Assembly (NCBI GenBank): GCA_038757905.1
Contig: JBCDGG010000001.1
Span: 15,324-79,323, forward strand
Source: HLUCCA09 sp038757905
GTDB lineage: Bacteria > Pseudomonadota > Alphaproteobacteria > Rhodobacterales > Rhodobacteraceae
Direction of reading: 5' to 3'
DNA length: 64,000 nucleotides
The first letter of the stretch is position 1. Each line of letters opens with the position of its first letter. Below, in pieces: positions 44,465 through 53,311 of this stretch. The notes beneath the pieces are model-generated. The model was not told the origin of the DNA. It was given only the letters and a program-made list of their open reading frames with translations, and ran no database searches. Made by a program: the position numbers and the translations under genes.

Positions 44465-45604
44465 ATGGTAGAGCTTCCTAGCCAACACGATTTCGCGGCC
44501 ATTCGCGCGGGCTTCGATCCCGATCCCGCCCGCTCCCTCTCACTGCGCAAGGAGGCGTATGTCCAGCCCGCATGGTTCGGGGCCGATCTGACGGCAATCC
44601 TGGCCCGAAGCTGGCAATGGGTCTGCCATGTCGAAAAGCTCCGCGCGCCCGGCTCGTATGTCAGCATCGAGATTGCCGGGCATCCCATTGCCATCGTGAG
44701 GGATCGGCAGGGCACGTTGCGGGCGTTCTACAACGTCTGCAAACACCGCGCCCATGCCCTGCTGAGCGGCGACGGGCAGACGACGCGGATCATGTGCCCC
44801 TATCATGCGTGGGTCTACGGCCTCGACGGCCGGCTGGTGCGCGCCCCGCATACCGAGACGCTGCAGGACTTCGACCCCAAGCAGATCTGCCTAGACGCGG
44901 TGAAGGTAGAGGAGTTCTGCGGCTTCGTCTTCGTGAACCTCGACCCGGACGCCCCCCCGATGCGCACCACGACCGGGAACCTTGAAACCGAGCTGCGCCA
45001 TTGGGCGCCGGACATCGAGCGGCTGACCTTCGGGCATCGGCTGACCTACGATATCAGGTCCAACTGGAAGAACGTCGTCGACAATTTCCTGGAATGCTAC
45101 CACTGCCCCACGGCGCACAAGGATTTCTGCGACCTTGTGGATATGAACACCTACAAGGTGACCACCCATGGCATCTATTCCAGCCACATGGCCGAAGCCG
45201 GCAAGGCCGCGAACTCCGCCTACGATGTGTCCAATGCGACGGTGCGGACGCATGCCGTCTGGTGGCTCTGGCCGACAACCTGTCTGATGCGCTATCCGGG
45301 GCGATCGTCGATGATCGTGCTCAACGTCATCCCCATCGGGCCGGACAGGACCCTGGAGACCTACGATTTCTTCCTGGAGACGCCTGAACCAGACGCGATG
45401 GAGCTGGAGGCGATCCGGTATCTCGACGAGGTGCTGCAGCGCGAAGACATCGACATCGTCGAGAGCGTCCAGCGTGGCATGTCCACCCCGGCCTTCACGC
45501 AAGGGCGGATCGTGAACGACCCGGACGGCTCCGGGAAGTCGGAGCATGCCGTCCATCACTTCCATGGGCTCGTGCTCGATGCCTACGCAAAGGCGGCCGT
45601 ATGA
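44465..45604 (+). CDS. Rieske-type ring-hydroxylating oxygenase, alpha subunit (quaternary-amine family, CntA/GbcA-like)
   Basis: 379 residues. The Rieske [2Fe-2S] ligands are CKHRAH (C92, H94) and CPYHAWVYG (C111, H114). The catalytic domain has VDNFLECYHCPTAH, holding the mononuclear-iron histidines and the bridging acid, in the form seen in carnitine monooxygenase CntA and glycine betaine demethylase GbcA. No reductase gene is in the window, so electrons must come from elsewhere. It starts the operon and overlaps betC by 4 bp (ATGA). Confidence 0.85.
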   Translation: MVELPSQHDFAAIRAGFDPDPARSLSLRKEAYVQPAWFGADLTAILARSWQWVCHVEKLRAPGSYVSIEIAGHPIAIVRDRQGTLRAFYNVCKHRAHALLSGDGQTTRIMCPYHAWVYGLDGRLVRAPHTETLQDFDPKQICLDAVKVEEFCGFVFVNLDPDAPPMRTTTGNLETELRHWAPDIERLTFGHRLTYDIRSNWKNVVDNFLECYHCPTAHKDFCDLVDMNTYKVTTHGIYSSHMAEAGKAANSAYDVSNATVRTHAVWWLWPTTCLMRYPGRSSMIVLNVIPIGPDRTLETYDFFLETPEPDAMELEAIRYLDEVLQREDIDIVESVQRGMSTPAFTQGRIVNDPDGSGKSEHAVHHFHGLVLDAYAKAAV

Positions 45605-47145
45605 AGCGGCCGAACCTCGTCGTTCTGATGGCCGATCAGCTGGCGCCGCACTTCCTCGGCGCCTATGGGCACAAAGCCGCAAAGACCGCCCATATCGACG
45701 CGCTTGCCGCGCGCGGCATGCGCTTCGACGCGGCGTATTGCAACTCGCCGCTGTGCGCGCCGTCGCGCTTCGCGTTCATGTCCGGCCAGTTGATCAGCCG
45801 GATCGCGGCCTATGACAACGCGTCGGAGTTCTGTGCCTCGGTTCCCACCTTTGCGCATTATCTCAAGGCGCTCGGCTATCGCACTTGCCTGTCGGGGAAG
45901 ATGCACTTCGTCGGGCCGGATCAGAAGCACGGGTTCGAAGACCGTGTGACGACGGATATCTACCCCGCGGATTTCGCCTGGACCCCGGATTGGGAAGCCG
46001 CGGACGAGCGCATCGACAAGTGGTACCACAACATGGCCACGGTCAAGGAAAGCGGCGTCGCCGTGGCCACGTTTCAGACCGATTACGACGACGAGGTCGC
46101 GTTCGCGGCGCGCCGCTGGCTGATCAACCGGGGCCGGGACCGGGCAGGAGGGGATGACACGCCGTTCTGCCTGGTGGCGAGCTTCATCCATCCGCACGAC
46201 CCCTACGTGGCCAAACCGGAATGGTGGGATCTCTACGCCGACGACGAGATCGACATGCCGGACGTCGTGCTCGCCCCCGAGGAGCAGGACCCCTTCTCGC
46301 GCCGGGTGATGGACGGGATCGAAGCCTCGACAGTGCCGCTCAGCGCGGCGGACATACGCCGCGCGCGCCGCGCCTATCTTGCCAATGTCAGCTATTTCGA
46401 CAGCAAGGTCGGCGCTGTGATCACGACGCTGGAGGAGATCGGCGCGCTTGAGGAGACGATCGTCGTCGTCACCGCCGATCACGGCGACATGCTGGGCGAG
46501 CGTGGGCTGTGGTACAAGATGAACTTCTTCGAGCACTCCGCCCGGGTTCCCTTGATCTTCGCCGGGCCTGGAATAGCGCAGGGCACCGCGCGGCAGGCCT
46601 GCGCGCTCGTCGATCTGCTGCCGACCTTTCTGGAGATCGCCGGCGGGGGCCCGGACCTTCTGGGGGGCCCGATCGACGGGCGCTCGCTGATGCCGCTCGC
46701 GCGCGGCGGCGATGACCCTGTCGACGAAGCCATCGGAGAATACTGCGCCGAGATGACCCCCTGGCCCGTCTTCATGATCCGTCGCGGGCCGCTGAAATAC
46801 ATCCACTGCGATATCGATCCGCCGCAGCTCTACGATCTTGACGCCGACGCTCAGGAACGGGTGAACCGAGCCGCCGACCCCGCGTACGCCGAGGCCGCCC
46901 GCGGCTTCGCGGCCGAAGTGACGGCGCGTTGGGACAGCGCGGTGCTGCGTCAGGATGTGATCCGCACGCAGAAGGCCCGCCGCGCGCTGCATGCGGCGAT
47001 GGAAGCCGGGGCAGGGGAGCCCTGGGACTATAACCCGCCCCGCAACGCCTCGAACGAGTATGTCCGAAACCACATGGATTGGACGGCCGCGGCTGCCCGC
47101 TATCGTCTGCCACCGCTGAAGGGGGAGCCCGATGGGCATGCTTGA
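45601..47145 (+). CDS. betC: Choline-sulfatase
   Basis: 514 residues. Metal ligand region MADQLAPHFLGAYGH, formylglycine motif CAPSR (C52), HPHDPYV, TADHGDMLGERGLW and the late YVRNHMDW tail, typical of choline-sulfatase BetC. It hydrolyses choline-O-sulfate to choline and sulfate in the cytoplasm. No signal peptide. It overlaps the Rieske gene by 4 bp and the following SDR by 14 bp. Formylglycine maturation would need a sulfatase-modifying enzyme not seen here. Confidence 0.88.
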   Translation: MKRPNLVVLMADQLAPHFLGAYGHKAAKTAHIDALAARGMRFDAAYCNSPLCAPSRFAFMSGQLISRIAAYDNASEFCASVPTFAHYLKALGYRTCLSGKMHFVGPDQKHGFEDRVTTDIYPADFAWTPDWEAADERIDKWYHNMATVKESGVAVATFQTDYDDEVAFAARRWLINRGRDRAGGDDTPFCLVASFIHPHDPYVAKPEWWDLYADDEIDMPDVVLAPEEQDPFSRRVMDGIEASTVPLSAADIRRARRAYLANVSYFDSKVGAVITTLEEIGALEETIVVVTADHGDMLGERGLWYKMNFFEHSARVPLIFAGPGIAQGTARQACALVDLLPTFLEIAGGGPDLLGGPIDGRSLMPLARGGDDPVDEAIGEYCAEMTPWPVFMIRRGPLKYIHCDIDPPQLYDLDADAQERVNRAADPAYAEAARGFAAEVTARWDSAVLRQDVIRTQKARRALHAAMEAGAGEPWDYNPPRNASNEYVRNHMDWTAAAARYRLPPLKGEPDGHA

Positions 47146-47929
47146 GGGCAAGGTCGCCCTGGTGACGGGGGGCTGCGGCGGGATCGGGCGCGCCATCGTC
47201 GCACGCTTCCGGCGCGAAGGGGCGCAGGTCTATGCCGCGGACCTCAGCGAAGCGGGATCGCTGCCCGGTGAGGGCCCCGACGCCCGCGGGTTCGTGCGGC
47301 TCGACGTGCGCCGCGAAGACGAGGCGATCGGGGCCATGGACAGGCTGCGCACGGAGCACGGCAAGCTCGACATTCTGGTGAACGCAGCCGGGATCGAGAT
47401 CGAGAAGACCATCGAGGAGACAACCCTCGAGGACTGGAACCAATCCTTCGCCGTCAACGTGACGGGTACGTTTCTGACCTCGAAACATGCGCTTCCCCTG
47501 ATGCGGGCGGCGGCCAGGGGCGGGAGCAGCGCCTCGATCATCAACTTCGGCTCGTATGATGGGTTCATCGCCGATCCGTGCCTTGCCGCCTACTGCGCGA
47601 CGAAGGGAGCGGTGCATGCCCTGACCCGCGCGATGGCCTGCGATCACGGGCCCGACGGCATCCGCGTCAACGCGGTGTGCCCTGGCTATGTCGACACGCC
47701 GATGCTGCAGAGCTTCTTTGGCGGCGCGGGCTCGGGCGGTGCGGGAAAGACCATCGACCAGCTTCAGCAGGCTGTCCGGGACGTGCACCCGATGCGCACC
47801 TATGGCACGCCGGAGGATATCGCGAACCTCGTCAACTGGCTCGCGAGCGACGAGGCGCGCTATGCCTCCGGCCAGCTCTGGGTGCTGGACGGCGGGCTAT
47901 CGGCGCAAGTTCAGCAGATGAGGCTCTGA
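47132..47929 (+). CDS. SDR-family oxidoreductase
   Basis: 265 residues. TGGCGGIG cofactor loop (about 12-19), NAAGIE, FGSYDG at the catalytic Ser, and YCATK (Tyr-x3-Lys). The start overlaps the betC end by 14 bp; a second ATG two codons later is possible. The Asp at the end of the second strand (YAADLSE) indicates NAD. In this operon it may oxidise a hydroxylated quaternary amine. Confidence 0.85.
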   Translation: MGMLEGKVALVTGGCGGIGRAIVARFRREGAQVYAADLSEAGSLPGEGPDARGFVRLDVRREDEAIGAMDRLRTEHGKLDILVNAAGIEIEKTIEETTLEDWNQSFAVNVTGTFLTSKHALPLMRAAARGGSSASIINFGSYDGFIADPCLAAYCATKGAVHALTRAMACDHGPDGIRVNAVCPGYVDTPMLQSFFGGAGSGGAGKTIDQLQQAVRDVHPMRTYGTPEDIANLVNWLASDEARYASGQLWVLDGGLSAQVQQMRL

Positions 47930-47930
47930 C

Positions 47931-48863
47931 ATGCCCAAACCCGTGATCATCACCTGCGCGCCAACGGGCGGCATCCACACGCCGACGATGAGCCCGCATC
48001 TGCCGGTCACGCCTGACGAGATCGCGCAGGCGAGCATCGAGGCCGCCGAAGCCGGCGCCTCCATCATCCACCTGCATGCGCGGGACCCCGAAACTGGCAA
48101 ACCCGACCCGCGGACGGAGACGTTCCTGAAGTTCCTGCCCCGCATCAAGCAATCCACCGATGCGGTGATCAACGTCTCCACCGGCGCGGGGCTCGGCATG
48201 TCGATGGAGGAACGGCTGCGCGCGGCCACGACGACCAGCCCTGAGATGGCGAGCCTCAACATGGGCAGCATGAATTTCGGGATCTTTCCGATGCTGGAGA
48301 AGTACACGGAGTGGACGTACGATTGGGAGCCGGAGTTCCTCGGCATGACCCGCGACTTCATCTTTCCTAACACCTTCGCCACCATCGAATACGCGCTGCG
48401 CGAGCTGGGCGAGGGCCACGGCACGAAGTTCGAGTTCGAGTGCTACGATCTTGGCCACCTCTACAACGTGAAATGGTTCGTCGATCAGGGGCTCATCAAG
48501 CCGCCGTTCTTCATCCAGATGGTCTTCGGCATCCTGGGCGGCATGGGTGCGGAGCTCGACCATCTCGTGCACCTGCACCGCACGGCAGACAGGCTCTTTG
48601 GGGCGGAGAACTACGAATGGTCGGTGCTGGCCGCGGGGCGGCATCAGATGCCCTTTGCCACGCAGTCGGCGATGCTCGGGGGCAACCTGCGCATCGGTCT
48701 GGAGGACAGCCTCTACATAGGCAAGGGCGAGCTTGCGACGTCGAACGCGCAGCAGGTCGAACGGATCCGCAGCATCGTCGAAAACCTCGGGCTCAGCGTC
48801 GCCACGCCCGACGAGGCGCGCCAACGGCTCGCGCTGAAGGGCGGCGACCGTGTCCAGTTCTGA
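47931..48863 (+). CDS. BKACE family beta-keto acid cleavage enzyme (DUF849), probably 3-dehydrocarnitine cleavage
   Basis: 310 residues, one base after the SDR stop. The family signature is intact: ITCAPTGGIHTPTMSPHLP, IIHLHARDPETGKPDPR (zinc-binding HLH), EFECYDLGHL and VLAAGRHQMPFAT. BKACE enzymes cleave beta-keto acids with acetyl-CoA. With a carnitine-dehydrogenase-like gene in the same operon the expected substrate is 3-dehydrocarnitine, giving betainyl-CoA and acetoacetate (the CdhC role). The substrate is inference. Confidence 0.88.
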   Translation: MPKPVIITCAPTGGIHTPTMSPHLPVTPDEIAQASIEAAEAGASIIHLHARDPETGKPDPRTETFLKFLPRIKQSTDAVINVSTGAGLGMSMEERLRAATTTSPEMASLNMGSMNFGIFPMLEKYTEWTYDWEPEFLGMTRDFIFPNTFATIEYALRELGEGHGTKFEFECYDLGHLYNVKWFVDQGLIKPPFFIQMVFGILGGMGAELDHLVHLHRTADRLFGAENYEWSVLAAGRHQMPFATQSAMLGGNLRIGLEDSLYIGKGELATSNAQQVERIRSIVENLGLSVATPDEARQRLALKGGDRVQF

Positions 48864-48875
48864 GGAAGGTCGGCT

Positions 48876-50294
48876 ATGCAAACCAAGCTGTTGATCGGCG
48901 GTGAGTTGGTCGAGGGGGACGGCGAGGCGCTGAGCGTCCTCGACCCGGCGACGGGGGGCGAGGTGGCTAAGGTGGCAGAAGCCAGCGCGGCGCAGGTCGA
49001 CGCCGCGGTGGCCTCCGCCGAAACGGCGTTCGAGAGCTTCTCGCGCACCACACCCGCGGATCGGGCCGCGCTGCTCCTGCAGATCGCCGATGTGCTGGAG
49101 GCCCATCAGGACGAGCTTGCCGGGCTCGAAAGCCTCGATGTCGGCAAGCCCTGGCCCTCGGCCCGCGACGATGAGATGCCGCTCACCATCGACACGTTCC
49201 GCTTCTTCGCCGGGGCCGCGCGCACCATGACGGGTTCGGCAGCGGGCGAGTACGTCGCTGGGCATACCAGCATGATCCGCCGCGATCCCGTGGGGCCGGT
49301 GGCCGCGATTGCGCCCTGGAACTATCCGCTGATGATGGCCGCATGGAAGCTCGCGGCCCCGATTGCGGCGGGCTGCACCCTTGTCCTGAAACCCTCGGAA
49401 CTCACGCCGCTTTCCACCCTACGCGCCGCCGAGCTTCTGACCGGCATCCTGCCCAAAGGCGTGCTGAATGTGATCCACGGCCGCGGCGCGACCATCGGCG
49501 ACCGCCTGATCAACAGCCCCGGAGTGGAGGCCATCTCGGTGACCGGCTCGCCCGCAACAGGCATGGCCGCCATGCGCGCGGCCGCTCAACGCATCAAGCA
49601 CGTGCATCTGGAGCTTGGCGGCAAGGCGCCCGTCATCGTCTTCGACGATGCGGATCTCGACGCCGTGGCCGAGACCATCCGCTACGGCAGCTTCTTCAAT
49701 GCCGGTCAGGATTGCGCCCAGCCCTGCCGCATCCTGGTGCAGGACGGCGCCTACGACAGGCTCGTCGCCGCCGTTGCGGCGCAGGTGGAGGAGATCCAGA
49801 TCGGCGCGCAAAGAGTGGAGGGGACCGAGATGGGCCCCATCGTGTCCGAGGCACAGCGCACCCGCATCGCCGCCTTCGTCGACCGGGCCCGCCCGGGCTG
49901 CGAGATCCTGACGGGCGGGGCTGCCGGCGAGGGGGCCGGGTTCTTCTATCAGCCGACCGTCATTGCAAATGTCGACAACGACGCCGAGATCGCGACGGCG
50001 GAGGTGTTCGGCCCCGTCGTCACGCTCTCCCGCTTCTCGGACGCCGAAGAGGCGCTGCGGACGGCCAACGCATCGCGTTACGGCCTCGCCTCGTCGGTCT
50101 GGACGGCCGATGTGGGCCGCGCAATGCAGATGACATCGCGCCTCCGCTACGGCTTCACCTGGGTCAACACCCACGGTGTCGGCACGCCGGAGATGCCATG
50201 GGCGGCGATGAAGGGCTCCGGCACGGGCTGCGATATGTCGGTCTATGCGCTCGATGCCTATACGTCGGTCCGCCATGTCATGGTCGCCCATTGA
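48876..50294 (+). CDS. Aldehyde dehydrogenase (betaine/gamma-aminobutyraldehyde type)
   Basis: 472 residues. IAPWNYPLMMAAWKLAAPIAAG, SVTGSPATGMAAM, the Glu in VHLELGGKAP, catalytic Cys in NAGQDCAQPCR, and EVFGPVVTL. The order and the QDCAQPCR block are near PatD/gamma-aminobutyraldehyde and betaine aldehyde dehydrogenases. In context with choline-sulfatase it could convert betaine aldehyde to betaine. SD AGGAAGG lies just before the ATG. The next gene overlaps by one base. Confidence 0.85.
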   Translation: MQTKLLIGGELVEGDGEALSVLDPATGGEVAKVAEASAAQVDAAVASAETAFESFSRTTPADRAALLLQIADVLEAHQDELAGLESLDVGKPWPSARDDEMPLTIDTFRFFAGAARTMTGSAAGEYVAGHTSMIRRDPVGPVAAIAPWNYPLMMAAWKLAAPIAAGCTLVLKPSELTPLSTLRAAELLTGILPKGVLNVIHGRGATIGDRLINSPGVEAISVTGSPATGMAAMRAAAQRIKHVHLELGGKAPVIVFDDADLDAVAETIRYGSFFNAGQDCAQPCRILVQDGAYDRLVAAVAAQVEEIQIGAQRVEGTEMGPIVSEAQRTRIAAFVDRARPGCEILTGGAAGEGAGFFYQPTVIANVDNDAEIATAEVFGPVVTLSRFSDAEEALRTANASRYGLASSVWTADVGRAMQMTSRLRYGFTWVNTHGVGTPEMPWAAMKGSGTGCDMSVYALDAYTSVRHVMVAH

Positions 50295-51034
50295 TGCGGC
50301 TTCAGGGCAAACGCGCCGTCGTCACCGGCGGGCGCCAGGGGATCGGACGCGCGATCGTCGGGGCGTTCGTTCAAGAGGGAGCGACAGTCACGACCTGCGG
50401 GCGCGGCCTGCGGCCCGATGGGCTGGAGGCGGCTGTCGGCTGGTCCATGCTCGACGTGACTGACGCCGCGGCCGTAGACGCGTTCGCCTCCGCAACCGGC
50501 GAGATCGACATCCTTGTGAACAACGCGGGCGTGCAGGTGGAGAAAACAGTGCCAGAGAGCACGGATGCCGACTGGGACCTCGTCATGGGCACCAATGCGC
50601 GCGGGGTATTCCACCTTTGCCGCGCCTTCCTCCCAAGGATGGCGGAGGGCGGGGTGATCCTCAACCTTGGCTCGACATCCGGGAGTGTCGCCGATCCGTC
50701 GATGGCCCTCTACAACGCGTCGAAGGCCTTCGTGCATGGGCTCACGCGCTCCATCGCCGTGGACCATGGTCCGGCGATCCGCTGCAACGCGATCTGCCCG
50801 GGATGGATCGAATCCGGTATGCTCGAGGCCGGTTTCGACCTTGCCGACGATCCAGAAGCCGCGCGCGCGGATGCCTTGGCGCGCCATCCCGCGCGCCGCT
50901 TCGGCCGGCCGGAGGACGTCGCCGCCCTGGCGGTCTGGCTGGCCTCCGACGCGGCTGGGTTCGCCACCGGTCAACTCTACACCGTGGACGGGGGCCTGAC
51001 GGCCGCCTCACCCCTCAACCCGGGTTTGTTCTAG
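50294..51034 (+). CDS. SDR-family oxidoreductase
   Basis: 246 residues. TGGRQGIG cofactor loop, NNAGVQ, LGSTSG (Ser) and YNASK (Tyr-x3-Lys). The CGRG after the second strand suggests NADPH. The ATG shares its first base with the preceding stop, and its own stop shares one base with the next GTG start (TAGTG), showing tight translational coupling. A second SDR is at 47132; they share little beyond the core. Confidence 0.85.
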   Translation: MRLQGKRAVVTGGRQGIGRAIVGAFVQEGATVTTCGRGLRPDGLEAAVGWSMLDVTDAAAVDAFASATGEIDILVNNAGVQVEKTVPESTDADWDLVMGTNARGVFHLCRAFLPRMAEGGVILNLGSTSGSVADPSMALYNASKAFVHGLTRSIAVDHGPAIRCNAICPGWIESGMLEAGFDLADDPEAARADALARHPARRFGRPEDVAALAVWLASDAAGFATGQLYTVDGGLTAASPLNPGLF

Positions 51035-51966
51035 TGTCCGGGATCTCTCACACCGCCGTGCTGGGCGCGGGCGTCATCGGGGCAAGCTGGACGGCGCTGT
51101 TTCTGGCCTCGGGCCGGTCCGTCTCCGTCTACGATCCCGCGCCGGAGGCCGAGGCTCGGGTGCGCGCCTATATCGACAAGGCATGGCCCGCGCTGGAGCA
51201 GCTCGGGTTCACGACGCGCGGAGATCCCGGGCGGGTTTCCTTTCATTTCGATGCCACGCAGGCCGTCGCGGGGGCCGGCTTCGTTCAGGAAAACGTGCCC
51301 GAGCGCCTTGCCGTCAAGCACCGCCTCATGGCCGAGATCGGACCGGCGCTGGAGCCGGATGCAATCTACGCAAGCTCCACCTCGGGCCTGACATGGGAGG
51401 CGATGGCCACTGGGTTCCGCGATCCGTCCCGCTTCGTTCTGGGCCATCCCTTCAACCCGCCGCACCTGATCCCGCTCGTCGAGATGACGGCGGGGGAGGC
51501 CACCGATGCGGCGGTGATGGCCGAGGCCCGCGCCTTCTACGAGGATTGTGGCAAGGTCACGATCCGCTTGCACAAGGGCATGCCGGGTCACGTCGCGAAC
51601 CGGCTGCAGGCCGCCGTATGGCGCGAGGCGATCCATCTGGTGGTCGAGGGGGTTGCCAGTGTCGAGGACGTCGATAAGGCGATGTGGGCCGGTCCGGGCC
51701 TTCGCTGGGCGGCGATGGGCCCGACGAAGCTGTTCCATCTGGGTGCAGGCGAGGGCGGGTTGCAGGCGTTCTGCAACCACTTTCGCGACACGTTCAACGG
51801 GTGGTGGGACGATCTCGGGCAGGTCCACCTGACGGATGAGGTCATTGAGACGATCGTGAGCGGGGCAACCGCGCAGGCCGGTGGGAAAACGCCCGAGGAG
51901 CTTTCCGCCGAGCGCGACGCGCTGATTATCGCGATACAGAAGGCTCTACAGGAGGCTCAGACGTAG
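51034..51966 (+). CDS. L-carnitine dehydrogenase-like 3-hydroxyacyl-CoA dehydrogenase family protein
   Basis: 310 residues from a GTG that overlaps the SDR stop. Rossmann motif GAGVIGASWTALFL, STSGLTW, the catalytic region FVLGHPFNPPHLIPLVEM, and the C-terminal GPGLRWAAMGPTKLFHLGAGEGG, which is characteristic of L-carnitine dehydrogenase rather than of fatty acid enzymes. It oxidises L-carnitine to 3-dehydrocarnitine, the substrate of the BKACE two genes back. No betainyl-CoA thioesterase domain is fused to it. Last gene of the operon. Confidence 0.85.
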   Translation: MSGISHTAVLGAGVIGASWTALFLASGRSVSVYDPAPEAEARVRAYIDKAWPALEQLGFTTRGDPGRVSFHFDATQAVAGAGFVQENVPERLAVKHRLMAEIGPALEPDAIYASSTSGLTWEAMATGFRDPSRFVLGHPFNPPHLIPLVEMTAGEATDAAVMAEARAFYEDCGKVTIRLHKGMPGHVANRLQAAVWREAIHLVVEGVASVEDVDKAMWAGPGLRWAAMGPTKLFHLGAGEGGLQAFCNHFRDTFNGWWDDLGQVHLTDEVIETIVSGATAQAGGKTPEELSAERDALIIAIQKALQEAQT

Positions 51967-53311
51967 GTACGGGGGCGCCGCACCTTCGCGCGTATCTGAG
52001 GCGCGGGCTTGTTGGCAGGGGCTGAGGAGCTTGATCCCTTCACTGAGACATGATCCGGCGCAGACGGGGAATGAGCGTCGGACTTGGACAAGGGCCCGTG
52101 GGGACCCCTTGATCGAGGGCTCGCAACGGGCGCGTTCCAGAGATCGTTTCTTCTCGCTGTGTCAGTGCCTTGCCAGCAAGGTGCGTCGTTTGGCCATGAC
52201 CCGTACCGCGCCACCAACGGCGGCTACCAGCTGATTTTGGGCGCAAAGTTGATAGCGATGCCTGCACGCGAAGAGGCAAGGGCTTTCCCAAGGCGTCTCG
52301 TCCAACGAGTTCACCGCCAGCGGCGAGAGGGACATTGAGTGGCACGGCGCTCCGAGGCGCAGATCTATGGCCGCTTTTGCCTGGGCACGCCTCTGTCCCG
52401 CGCGGTTTCAAAGAAAGCGCATGCGCACTCAAAGAGACGGATGGAGCCCGCTGCGGCCCCGTGGATCGAGGAAGCACCCCCGAACGTCGGTGCCACCTGC
52501 CTGATAGAGAGGTTCCGCAAGACGCGCGTTGGTATCCCCAGTCGCATGCATCGTCGGTGCACCGCTCCGATATCCGCTCGAACCCCCGTCACTCTGCAAC
52601 CCGCCAAGCCGGAAACACCCCAAGGGACCGGCGGCGCGTCAACCTGTCTTCTGCTCCATCCTGTCTTCGCAGCAGGCGCGTGGCCGCAGCGCGGCCGCGC
52701 GGGTGATCGGCCTGCGCACTTGCGAAGTCTAGGCTTCGCCATAGTGCCCGCGACATGTGCCCTCTCGCGACCGCAGCCGATCCACGGCCCGAGGGGCGGA
52801 CTTCTCTGCAAGGGGAGATCGACGCCGGAGGGTCATGACGGCACTGCCCTTTGGGTCGGTGCAAGCCGCGTGCGCCAGCGCCAGCCGGTGGGCGCCCGGT
52901 GCGCTATGCACCATCCGATGCCGCGATGCGGACCGCGGAGGAGAGATCCGGCGAGCGTCGCGCGTCTGCGTTCAGGGTTTGGCAATCAAATCAGCTTAGT
53001 GCGTTCCAAGGGAACACGGCGCCGCCCCGAACGGGCCAGCGGGACAGCGCGGGGTGACCACCGGGGGCGCCGTTCGGGCGTGGCAACCGTCGGGGGCAGG
53101 GCCGTTGCCTTCGGTCGCGGCGCGGCCTGCCGATCCCGCACGTCTCCGGCCCGGCGATCAATGTCTTCGAAGAGGGGCAAACACTCCGACATGCACAGCG
53201 AGAGAGACGCATCATCCTCGGCCGCCGCCCCGCGCGTGCCTCTGTCTTCGCCCGGTCCACCGCCCGACCCTCCCGACCCTCCCGCACAGCCAATGCCAGA
53301 CGGATACCCCC
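51967..53311. other. Large gap (1.35 kb) without a recognisable gene
   Basis: The longest gap of the window, directly before the giant surface-protein gene. Frames of up to 326 codons exist, e.g. a plus-strand frame from 52339, but the translations are arginine/alanine/proline-rich with no domain, and overlapping frames on both strands are just as long, as expected from GC-rich noncoding DNA. No tandem repeat or RNA gene was seen. Confidence 0.45.

Noticed and set aside
52000..52330. Possible insertion-sequence remnant in the gap before the surface-protein gene
   Set aside because: No terminal inverted repeats, DDE motif or transposase-like frame could be found.
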